A DNA stretch of 40,206 nt from Polysphondylium violaceum (lineage: Eukaryota > Evosea > Eumycetozoa > Dictyosteliales > Dictyosteliaceae): the NCBI GenBank assembly GCA_000277445.1, contig AJWJ01000187.1, positions 1-40,206 of the forward strand. Direction: 5' to 3'. Made by a program: the position numbers and the translations under genes. The notes beneath the pieces are model-generated. The model saw nothing but the letters and a program-made list of their open reading frames with translations. It was not told the origin of the DNA and did no database searches. Of this stretch, positions 1-12,300 are shown in pieces (the first letter of the stretch is position 1; each line of letters opens with the position of its first letter).

Positions 1-656
1 GTTTTAAACCAAAAATAGTTTTCTTTTTTTTTCTTTTTTTTTCTTTTTTTTTCTATATAAAAAAATTTCATTCATAACAATTTTCTCTCCAAAACCAACT
101 TTTTTCTCAGGATAGAAAATTTTATATATATTTAAATTTACTCCTAAACTCGTGTTACACCTCCCTTATCATCTGTAATAGACACACACACATACACACA
201 CACACACACATAAATATTGTAATCTATAACACACACAACCACAGTCCCACATTTATACACACAGACATAGATTATACATATTATTACCATACGCCCCTAT
301 ACACACCACACAAACCAAACATTCCCCAATACCCACAAGATATACACACAGCAAAAAAAAAAAAAAAAAGTAAATATATAGTATATAAAACGAAGAATAT
401 TGGTGATCAAATCAAAATAAATTATACCAATATATCATTCTAATATCAATACATCATATACCAACACATATACAAAATAACAATATACATATATATTTGT
501 TTATATTGTACATATAACACCACCACTTTTATATATCAAAAACAACAATAATTAATATATTAACATAAGGACAACGTTTTATTTTAATAGGAGTTAATAA
601 TATAAAGTAATAAGAATAGGAATATATTAGAGCATATATATATTAATAAGAATAAG
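1..656. other. 5' flank of the RhoGAP gene
   Basis: Non-coding, very AT-rich with repeated runs of T near the left end (about 20-52) and a poly-A run near 353-369. A CA dinucleotide microsatellite lies at about 181-211, and the surrounding 230 bases are biased to C and A on the + strand. No coding-like stretch is visible. It probably holds the promoter and leader of the gene starting at 657. Confidence 0.6.
181..211. repeat. CA dinucleotide microsatellite
   Basis: Imperfect run of (CA)n interrupted by a TA step, inside the C/A-rich leader region upstream of the RhoGAP gene. Direct reading of the sequence. Confidence 0.85.
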
Positions 657-2401
657 ATGGCAAATAAAGCAAATAGAGTTAGTGGATATTATGGATCTAA
701 TGGATCACCAGTATTATCGGCAGCATCAAGTACCAGACTATTTGGTACATCATTAATTGATACAATGACCACTCAAAAGAGACAATATCCAGACATCAAT
801 ATACCATTGTTTCTTCACCATGGTTTTAGATATATTATTCAATATGGTCTATGTATTGAAGGTATCTTTCGTATTGCTGGTACAAAAGAAAAGGTTAAAC
901 AATTACAAACTCAATTAGATCGTGGTGAAACTATAGACTATTTAAATAGTAAAGTTGATCCAGTAGATTTAGCTGATTTAATGAAAATATATTTTAGAGA
1001 GTTACCAGATTGTCTCTTACAATCTGATCAATACGATCACTTTATCAATTTGCTCACTCTTGATAGATTGGGTCAAATTCAAAAACTTCGTGAATTGGTT
1101 TCTAATCTTAGACCTGAAAATAAAGAAATGTTGAAAGAATTGGTTTGGTTTTTAGGAAAGATTGCAATCAATGCAAATTTAAATAAGATGCATGAAGAGA
1201 ATTTAGGTTTAGTTTGGGTAATGTATAAATAGGTTGTTATTATTATATAAACTATTATGTGGTGTATATTAACATCTCACATACTTAAATATACTTTTAG
1301 GGACCAAATTTATTATGGAAAGGAGGTAAAGCTTATAGCACAACAGATATGATGGAATTAATGGCAGGAGCAGGTAAAATTAAAATGATTGTTACATTAC
1401 TTGTTGAAGAACAAGATCATATTTTCAACAATATAAATACACCCATTACCAACAACTCTGATATGAAGATATCATTTATTCACAAACTTAGTGGTTACAA
1501 GAAAACCTTGCAAGGAATATGTATTGTAGAGAATACAGAAAACAAGTCGATTTGGACAGCAGACAGTGGTGGTGTATTAAAGATTTTCAATTCAAACACC
1601 TATGCCATTGAGAAAGAGATGGACACAAATTTAGGTAGAATTCATAGCATGACCTCGATTGGAGAGTATGCATGGATTGCTTCGAGTCAATCGGTATCGG
1701 TTTGGAATAAAAATGGCGAGATGGTTAAAGAGTTTCCAGGTTTTCACGTCTCTCTCGCACCCGTGTACAGTCATGGTGAATGCAGAATTTGGGCAGGTAC
1801 CGAACAAAAGATCACCATCTTTTCCGCCAACAACTTGGAAGTTGTTCAAACCATTGACGTACCAGGTCAATTTTTAGTCAGCTTGACAGAGATCTTTGGC
1901 GACAGCAATCAAGTTTGGGCAGGTGCCACAAACGGTGTCATCTATGTATTTGATAAAACCAGTGGCACAGAGATTAAACAACTCAGAACCCCTGCCAGAA
2001 GAAATATAACTTGTCTCACTTTTCATCGTTACAATGATGCCGGCAAGGTGTGGGCTGGCTCTGAAGACAAATTGATCTTTGTCATTGATCCCGCTTCACA
2101 TGAAATTGTGCAAACCATTTCTCATCCAGATTTACTTTTAATCAATTCACTCAAATCCATTTCAAATTCAGTTTGGAGTTGTTCAAGAGACTCTTCGATT
2201 AGAATCTGGGACTCTAAAAGCCTTAGTCTCATTGGTTCCCTCGATGAATTCCATACCGATGCCGTTACTGATGCCGTTTTAACTTGGAATTCTAGAAAAT
2301 TAAGATGGGAGCTATGGAGTGCAAGTTTTGATAAAACTGTTTGTATTTGGAGTATAAACTCTGATTTTTTGCCTCCACCACAACCATCACCTTTTCAATA
2401 A
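657..2401 (+). CDS. RhoGAP domain protein with C-terminal beta-propeller
   Basis: Two exons, 657-1217 and 1301-2401, give 553 residues. The join is in phase 0 with a GTAATG donor and TTTTAG acceptor, and it restores the RhoGAP motif reading LGLVW-GPNLLW across the intron. RhoGAP domains speed GTP hydrolysis on Rho/Rac GTPases and so switch off actin signalling. The domain spans about residues 33-220, with the catalytic arginine finger at R72 in EGIFRIAG and the conserved KxxxRELPxxL region ([10 protein letters not shown]). From about residue 230 to 545 there are WD-like blades, with repeated IWTAD, VWAGA, VWAGS and IRIWDS strand ends, closing on CIWSIN near the C-terminus. The start is an ATG in A-rich context after a long non-coding leader. 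RhoGAP with a propeller is an uncommon pairing. It is probably one of the many dictyostelid 'gac' genes, but I cannot say which. Confidence 0.85.
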
Positions 2402-4731
<2,330 letters not shown>

Positions 4732-5099
4732 AATAAATAAATAAATAACAAAAAAAAAAACATAAAAAACAACTTTATATAATATAATAACAATGAGATA
4801 TTTGTTTCTTTTGTTTCTTTACTTTCTCTATCTCCATGTATTCTCATGATGATCAATAAATTTATCATGATTCTATGACGCTGCAAAAATACCAATCATT
4901 TTTCTTGAATTTTTTTCAAATTTTCATTTATTTTTATTTTTTTTTTTATTTTTTCCTATTAATTTGTATTTTTGTTACATCAAAAACCACACTTTGTTTT
5001 ATCATTTCATTTATTGTTATTTTTGTTTTTATTGTTATTATTGTTTGTATATATCTCTATCTGTATTACTTTTTATATATACTGTTTGAATCAAAAAAT
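4732..5099. other. Intergenic region: hspA 3' end and ddi1 promoter
   Basis: No gene. AATAAA-type poly(A) signal repeats directly follow the Hsp60 stop. A small stem-loop with 7-bp arms (TCATGAT at 4844, ATCATGA at 4864) follows. The rest is T-rich and leads to the ddi1 start. Confidence 0.55.
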
Positions 5100-6641
5100 A
5101 TGTCTGAATCCATTGAAATCACTGTAGCTACTGAATCTGATCAAATCATTCAGATTTCAATTGAGGCAGCATCAACTGTTGAACAATTGAAAAGAAATGT
5201 AGAATTCCAAGTATGTTTTGCTCTTTTTTAAAATAAAAAACTTTACAAACATAAGCTAATTACTAAAAACAAAACAACAAAGACTACATTATTAGTAAAA
5301 GATCAAGAATTGACTTTTGATGGTAAACCTTTGGACAATTCTAAATTTCTTCGAGATTATAATATTAAAAATGGTGATTTAGTTTTTGTATTCAAGAAAG
5401 TTTTACAACAACCACAAAGACAACAACCACAGGGACAACAGCCACAACCACAACAACAATTTAGACAACCAGCTGGTGCTGGTGGAATGAATTCCCATAT
5501 TTTTGAAATATTTTCAAGTCCAAAATCAATCACTGATTACTATTCAAATAATCCTGAAGAGTTAACTCATCTTATTAATGTAACTATATCTATATATACA
5601 CACTAACTTTAAAATAGTACTAATAGTATATGTATACTTTTTTAATTAGGCAAACCCACAATTAGCAGATGCAATTTTATCACAAAATCAAAAAGTATTG
5701 GAAGCATTGGTTGCAGATGTTCAAAAACAAAAAAGACTTCAAGAGTTAGCAACCAAAGATCCATTTAGTTTAGAGTATCAACAATATTTAGAAGAACAAA
5801 TCCAAAAACAAAACATTGAACAAAATATGAATCATGCAATGGAGCATACTCCAGAAGTTTTTGCCTCAGTGTATATGTTATATGTTGATTGTTCTATTAA
5901 TGGTCATCCAATTAAAGCTTTTGTTGATACTGGTGCCCAACAATCTATTATGAGTGAAACTGTAATTATATTTTATACCATACACTATTGTTTTAATTAT
6001 CAAATTACTAATCTAGTTTTAATTTATAGTGTGCTAAAAAATGTGAATTAATGAGAATTGTTGATACTAGATTCCATGGTATTGCCAAAGGTGTTGGTAC
6101 ATCAAAAATTATAGGTCGTGTTCACTCTACTCAACTTAAATTGGGTGGTTCATTCTTTAGTGTCTCTTTATCGATTATTGAAAATCAAGATATTGATTTT
6201 ATTTTAGGTTTAGATATGTTGAAAAGACATCAGTGTTTACTTGATTTAGGCAAAGGTATTTTAAATATTGGTGGCGAATCTGTACCATTTTTACATGAAA
6301 AGGATCTAAAAGAAATTTTACAAAAAGAACAAGGTGGTGAAGAAGATCCAAAGGTCTCTACTACTACTACAACCACAACAACTTCAAATAATAGCAACAA
6401 TAATAATCAATCTGTAAATACTCCATCACAACCAATTAATAAACCTGCTCCTACATCAACCGTTCAATCTCCTCCCCCATCACAGCCAAAACCAGCCGCC
6501 GCCACACCCACTTCTCAATATGCTACCGAAGAAAAAATTGCCCAACTCATGGGTTTGGGTTGTCCAAGAGATAGAGCTATAAACTTTTTAAATAGAGCAT
6601 TTGGCGATGTAGAAAGAGCCGCTGCCTTCTTTTTTGGCTAA
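5100..6641 (+). CDS. ddi1: Ddi1, ubiquitin shuttle with retroviral-type aspartic protease fold
   Basis: Four exons (5100-5210, 5283-5579, 5650-5961, 6030-6641) join in phase 0 and give 443 residues. Ddi1 brings ubiquitinated proteins to the proteasome and can cleave them. The N-terminal ubiquitin-like domain covers about residues 5-75. A Gln/Pro-rich linker and a helical region ([10 protein letters not shown], a Ddi1-family hallmark) follow. The protease domain covers about 205-330, with catalytic Asp229 in FVDTGAQ and the family-specific GIAKGVGT and [12 protein letters not shown] Thr/Asn/Pro-rich spacer precedes a UBA domain (about 400-443) ending in ERAAAFFFG, which should bind ubiquitin. 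Full UBL-protease-UBA architecture is retained, as in yeast Ddi1. This is a host gene; the protease fold is shared with retroviruses but nothing else viral is nearby. Confidence 0.95.
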
Positions 6642-6755
6642 TCATTCATTACAAAACTCATACACAACAATAAAAAAGTACAATTAACAGTATATAATCA
6701 AAATCAAATTAATAATGCTTTTGTCTTTTTTATTTTTTTCTAAGGACCAATGCTC

Positions 6756-6960
6756 AAATTTCAAATACCAATCAATGACAAGGTTTGAGGATAAGGAAAG
6801 AATAAAGACTCTCTGATGGTTTGATAACATTGTTTTAAACTTTGAAAAATTGAAAATTGGTTTTCAACAGTTCAAAGCTTAAACCCAAGTAATCAGACTA
6901 AAAGAGAATAATGATTCTTTACCCAGCCTCAAATCTGTCTATGATTGGAATTTGAAATTT
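6756..6960. repeat. Long imperfect hairpin (about 100-nt arms, 4-nt loop)
   Basis: The left arm (6756-6856) and the reverse complement of the right arm (6861-6960) align over their full length at roughly three quarters identity. Perfect blocks are AAATTTCAAAT at the outer ends, TTTGAGG and AAAGAAT in the middle, and TTGAAAA/TTTTCAA around the TTGG loop. It starts about 115 bp after the ddi1 stop. It could be a miniature inverted-repeat element remnant, a small-RNA precursor or a structured 3' element; the sequence alone does not decide. Confidence 0.8.
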
Positions 6961-7076
6961 AAACTTTTTTATTTCAATAAAATTCAAGTTTCCAGGTACC
7001 AAAAATATTTGTCTCTATATTGTGTTTATGTTAGTTTGGATTTTAAAAAAAATAAAACTTACCTCTGTCCAAACTT

Positions 7077-7220
7077 TATTTTATAGGCCATGATTATTGG
7101 TTTTTTTTACTTTTTTTTTTACAATTTTTATTTAAATCGATTTTAATTAAATTTAAATAAAAAATTCAAGCCACAAAACGAATCTGCAAAATAAGTCCGA
7201 TTATTTTAGGCCATAAAATA
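7077..7220. repeat. Second imperfect hairpin in the same gap
   Basis: The outer stem pairs TATTTTATAGGCC at 7077-7089 with GGCCATAAAATA at 7209-7220, and GATTATTGG with its partner CCGATTATT at 7198-7206. The inner stem pairs TTTATTTAAAT (about 7127-7137) with ATTTAAATAAA (7151-7161). Loops are unequal, so it is less regular than the hairpin at 6756-6960. Confidence 0.55.
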
Positions 7221-7624
7221 GAAAATATATAGAACCCTTCCCCCAAATTAGGATTTAATTAATTAAAAAAAAAATAACCTTTCAAATTTTAAAATTTATG
7301 TAATATGATATTTATTTGTTTGATTTTATAAAGTGTAAAATGGCATCCCTTTATAGAGAATCCCATCCATCTATATGGTTATTTAAATAGTAAATTATTG
7401 GATATATATAGATTTAAAATGAAAAGGCATGTTGTTCCTCCACTTGCCCAATGTGTATATATAAGGACCCATTCAAGGAGCATAGGTGGAACTTGTTTTA
7501 CAATGTAAAATAAAAATACAGAATATACAATCAATGATATTGGTTGTATTTGTTAAATAAAATAAAGGGTCGAATAAATTAAAAAAAAAAAAAGAGATTT
7601 AAAAACCAAATATATAAACTATTT

Positions 7625-8743
7625 TTAACAACACATTAACATTTCTTTGATTTTCTTTCTTGACATTGTTCTTTAAAATTTTAGTTAATATTGAATCATA
7701 ATTTTAATAATAATAAACAAAAAAATATTTACCCAATAACTAATACACATATTATCCAAGGTGCAAATAAACCACCAGAAATTCCAAAACAAATTGAATA
7801 TCTCCAATTAACAAAAGGCTTGAGATTAAAGAATACAAAGTTTTTATCATCAGCATCATAATAGCACTTGACCTCTGTACCTGGTATATAGTTCTCTTCC
7901 ATAAATGAGGGACATTGTTTTCCAGCACAAGCTTGTTGCATCCAATTATCCAATACCTCACCCTCCTGAGTAGTATATGTTACACGAATGTTCAAAAAAT
8001 AATTTTTTTTCCAACGATATTCAGCTCTAGATTATTAATTAACAATACAAATGGAATTAGTATTAAAGAAATGGAAGCCAATTTGCAAAACTACATACTG
8101 TGCTGAATGAATATAACATGTACTAGACTCTTGAGTGATATCTCTTAATGGTAACACATATTGAGTCCATAATACTGAAAATAACACCACTAGAACGATG
8201 GTGTAGACTATAAACAAATAAACCATCCACATTCCACCAAAGATTCTTCGATTTTCTATGAATTTTGATATGGTATATCTTTCTTTTTTATGGGCACGTT
8301 GAGATGGTGGAGGGGGTGGAGGCTCCAAGTCTCTTTGGGTCATGACCCCTTTGTGTCTATTGAAAACAGTTTCCCACGTTCTCATTTGACTTTCAGATTC
8401 AAATGAAAATAAATATGTTGAACGAGATCTAGTTTTAATTTCGAGAATATTCTCATGGTCAGGATTTGGTACCTCTGAGACTTCACAATAAACAACATCC
8501 GATAAATAAATAACACCTCTCCTGATGGTATCCTCTTTACTTTCCCTAAATGTTAATGAATGATGATCCATAACTAAATATTTTTTTTCCCTAAAAGAGT
8601 GAGTATGGTTTTGGTATATTAGTTTAGTTCTGAGAATCTGTGTACATTTCCAATTTCGATAGATACCAAGGATGTTGATGTCCCTCGTCGTTGGTCAACT
8701 GGGAAAATAGAACCGCTTCATATGTCTCCTCCATTTCAGTCAT
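7625..8743 (-). CDS. PH-domain protein with two membrane segments and a Cys-containing loop
   Basis: Preferred model, on the minus strand: exons 8743-8646, 8590-8099, 8026-7733 and 7670-7625, 309 residues. The first exon is short and was found because it supplies the missing start of the PH fold: ...PWYLSKLE joins MEKKYLVMDH, with a weaker GTACAC donor and TTTTAG acceptor. The PH domain (about residues 8-115) has strands around YLVMDHHSLTF and ends in the helix ESQMRTWETVFN. A Pro-rich linker and a membrane segment (about residues 148-170, MWMVYLFIVYTIV) follow. The luminal or external loop contains CAGKQC and GTEVKCYYDADD, like DUF3592 domains, and a second membrane segment ends the protein. 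If the last intron is not used, translation stops at 7729 (295 residues). With it, a basic tail (RKKIK) follows, which fits a cytosolic C-terminus. Function unknown; probably a phosphoinositide-linked membrane protein. Confidence 0.7.
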
Positions 8744-9329
8744 TTTATATTAAATAGAATATTTTTATTTGTTGATACAGAGAATGTAAGTGTGTATAAG
8801 TAACTGTCAAAGTGAGTCCGTTGATTGATTTTTATAAAAAAAAAATTTTTAAAAAAAAAAAATGAAATCGTTGAGTTTTTTTTTTAGAGAACGCTTTGAT
8901 CAGAATTGTGATCAAATTTTTTTCTCAACGGAACCAATTGGTGCCCGCTCCAGTGCAAAAAAATTCTCTTGCAAAAAAAAGATTTTGATTTTATTACATT
9001 GATAGTATATATCATATATGAGATTAATAGTAATGGATGAATATCAACAAGTTTAATGTAATATTATTCTAGAATAGTAAGAGAGATTCCTTTTAATGGT
9101 GATATTATAAAAGACCACTCTTGTTGGATATCATCCACTAAGAGACCAACACACTAATTAAATGATTATATTTTCAAAAACTACTCTTTTTCATCTTATT
9201 ATTATCAATAATTGAATTATACACACATGAAATTATTTTTATAAATTAAAAAAAGGTTTTTTTTATTATTTGTTATTGTTTTTGATTGAGTGATTAATTG
9301 ATTATTTGTTGTTACAAAAATTAATTGAT
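8744..9329. other. Intergenic region: mhcA 3' end and PH-gene promoter
   Basis: About 590 non-coding bases, with A/T homopolymers at 8836-8862. A nested palindrome lies at 8869-8930: an outer CGTTGAG/CTCAACG stem encloses an inner TTTGATCA/TGATCAAA stem with a 6-nt loop. A relatively GC-rich patch at 8930-8956 follows it. No coding stretch seen. Confidence 0.55.
8869..8930. repeat. Nested inverted repeats upstream of the PH gene
   Basis: A 7-bp outer stem (8869-8875 with 8924-8930) surrounds an 8-bp inner stem (8895-8902 with 8909-8916) with a GAATTG loop. All pairs are perfect. It lies about 130-190 bp upstream of the PH-gene start and downstream of mhcA, so it could act as a binding site or as a 3'-end structure. 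Confidence 0.6.
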
Positions 9330-12300
9330 TTAAACTTTCATACCGCTAAAGAAATCAGCCATTCTCTTTTGCATATCTTGTTTGGATGAGGCTTCAGCTT
9401 CGAGATCTCTCTTGGTCTTTTCGTGATCACGTTGTAATTTATCAATAGAGTCTTTGAGTAATGAGATTTCAGATTCAAGTTTACGGTTTTGAGTTTCAAG
9501 GGTGAGACGAGCTTGTTGTTCATCCATGGCTTCTTTCTTGGCTTTCTTGAGATCAGATTCTAATTTCTCAGCAGATAAAGATTCACGAGTCTTGGTCTTT
9601 TCAACTTCACCATATTTCTTTTTGATTTCCTTGAGTTCAGTTTCAACCTTCTTGACATCTTTGATGGCTTGGTTCTTGGCCTTTTGTTCAGCTTCAACTT
9701 GGGCAGCTAAAGCATCAATTTCAGCTTCGAGTCTCTTACGAGATCTATCAGAATTGGTACGGGCAATGATTTCTTCTTCAAGACGACCTTTGGCTTCGAC
9801 GACTTCACGTTGGAGACCGTTTTTAGCATCTTCAGCAGCTTCTTTGGCATCTTGTTCTTTTTGGAGATTACGACGGGTGTCATCGAGTTCGAGTTCGAGT
9901 AAACGTTTGGCTTGTTCAGCTTCAGATTTGGATTCATCAGCTTCTTCAACTTGTTCTCTCAATTCTTCGAGTTCACCTTCAAGAGCACGTTTTTCCTTTT
10001 CAAGTCTCATCTTGACTTTACCTTCATCATCGATTTGAGCACGGAGATCATCAATTTGACCTTCAAGAGTCTTTTTGGATTTTTCAAATTGAGCACGGGC
10101 GGCTTGTTCAGATTCAACTTTAGCACGGAGGTCGTCAATTTGTTCTTCTAATTTAGCAGCACCAATTTCAGTTTGAGTCTTGGTGGCAGCTTCATCATTG
10201 AGTTTACCCTTGGTTTCCTTGAGATCTTTTTCGTATTTCTTACGATCCTTTTCAGCACGAGATCTGTTTTTAACTTCAGCGTCGAGTTTGGCGAGATAGT
10301 CTTCGTTTTCAGATTCAAGACGTTTCTTGGCACGTTCAGATTCAGCACGAGCTTTCTTTTCTTCGTCCAATTGTTTCTTGAGAGTGTCGACATCTTCTTG
10401 GAGTTTCTTTTTGAGTTCATCCAATTTGACGTTGGAGTCGGTTTCAACTTCGACCTTCTTACGGAGTTCTTCAAGTTCAAGATCTTTCTTACGTTTGTGG
10501 TCTTCGAGTTCAGAACGAGCATCTTCTTCTTCTTCGAGTTGATCCTTGATCTCTTCGAGTTCGACTTCAAGGGCTCTCTTGGCTTTGACCAATTTGTCTT
10601 TGGCAAGAACTTCGTCTTCAAGTTGTTCACGGACTTCTTCAATTTCAGCAACAAGTGATTTGTTCTTCTTTTCAGAGGCATTCAATGAAGCACGTTCAGT
10701 GTCAAGAGTGGCACGTAATTCATCAACTTCAGCCCAAACTTGTTTACGAATTTCTTCTTCAGCAGCTTTGGAGGAACCTTCTTCGTTGGCACGACGTTCA
10801 GCAAGAGTTTGTTCGAGTTTCTTTTTGGATTTCTCAGCCTTGGAACGAGCTTTGATTTCATTGTCAAGTTGAGTGTTGAGATCCATGATATCAGATTCGA
10901 GTTTCTTCTTGAGACGTTCAGTGTTGAGAGAGACTCTTTCGGCTTCTTCAACTTTAGCTTCGAGGTCAGAGAATTGTTTACGAGTGTTCTTCTTGTCATC
11001 TTCAGCTTTGGAACGAGCATCAATTTCTCTTTCGAGAGAGAGTTTGAGAGCATCAATTTCGGCATCCTTCTTTTTGATTTGTTCAACATTGACGGTACCA
11101 GATTTGTCTTCCAACATTTCTTCCAATTCAACGACACGAATTTCAGCATCCTTGGCTTTCTTTTCAGCTTTAACCTTGGCAAGATTGGCAGCGTCGATTT
11201 CATCCTTGAGGGCTTCGAGTTGGGTTTCAGCAGCTTTCTTGGATTTGGCAGCATTGTTTGAACGATCGTCGGCTTCTTCTAAGACAGAACGTAATTCAGA
11301 GAGTTCTTCATTGAGACGTTTGATTTGGACATATTGTTCAGAGGAAGTGGATTTAGAGTCATCCAAATCAGCCTTGGCTTGACGGAGATCGGCTTCGAGT
11401 TTCTTGACAGCCTTTTCAGCCTTGGTTCTCTTGGCTTCTTCTTCTTCAAGATTCTTCTTGGCTTCTTCCAATTCAAATTCAGCCTTCTTCTTGGCACGTT
11501 CAGCACGGTCGAAGTTACCTTCAGCTTCTTCAGCAGAGGTACGGAGTTCTTCTGATTTGGCTTGGAGGGCTTTGTATTGTTCGACAGCCTTGTCACGAGA
11601 GCTAACAACATCGGCATATTGTTTCTTGATTTCATCCAATTCAGATTCTTTCTTGGATTTGGCTTCATTGACAGATTTCTTGTTGTTGACTTCCTCTTCA
11701 ATTTGGTCCTTTAATTCAGCGACTTCCTTTTCGAGATCAGCCTTACGTTTGTCTGAGGATTCCTTTTGTTTCTTTTCGTCTTCCAATTGTTCAGTGACAA
11801 ACTTGAGGTCATTTTCAAGAGCTAAACGACGTTTTTCGACGGCTTGTTTGGCTTTGGTTTCTTGGTCAAGTTCAACTTTGAGATTGTTGAGGTTGTCAGT
11901 CAATTGTTTGTTGTTGGAGTCAGATGAAGATTTACCATTGTTGGCTTCAGAGAGTTGAGTGGAGAGTTCAGAGATTTCAGCTTCTAATTTCTTCTTGGTC
12001 TTTTCGAGATTAGATTTGGCAGAGGATTCATCAGCTAATTGAGCACGAGTATCTTCGAGATCAGCTTCAACTTTCTTTTTGGCTTTTTCAACGTTAGCTT
12101 TGGCAAGAGATTCAGCTTCCAATTCACCTTGGAGACGAGCAACTTCAGATTCAAGGGTAGCTTTAATCTTTTCGAGCTTGGCAATGGTAGATTGGAGTTC
12201 AGAGATTTGGTTACGGAGAGCTTCGACGTCAGCTTCTTGTTTGAGTTTGAGATCGAGGAGGGATTTTCTTTCACCACCGGTGGTATCCAATTGGTCTTTC

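Larger units (their letters stand above)
6642..7624. other. Convergent intergenic region with structured DNA
   Basis: About 980 non-coding bases between the converging ends of ddi1 and the PH membrane-protein gene. It holds two long inverted repeats (6756-6960 and 7077-7220), listed separately, and a small stem-loop at 7496-7511 (TTTTAC, AAT, GTAAAA). I found no tRNA-like or open coding stretch. Confidence 0.6.

Noticed and set aside
5869-6330. Retroviral-type protease domain as a possible virus remnant
   Set aside because: It sits inside a complete Ddi1 gene with ubiquitin-like and UBA domains; no other viral part is present.
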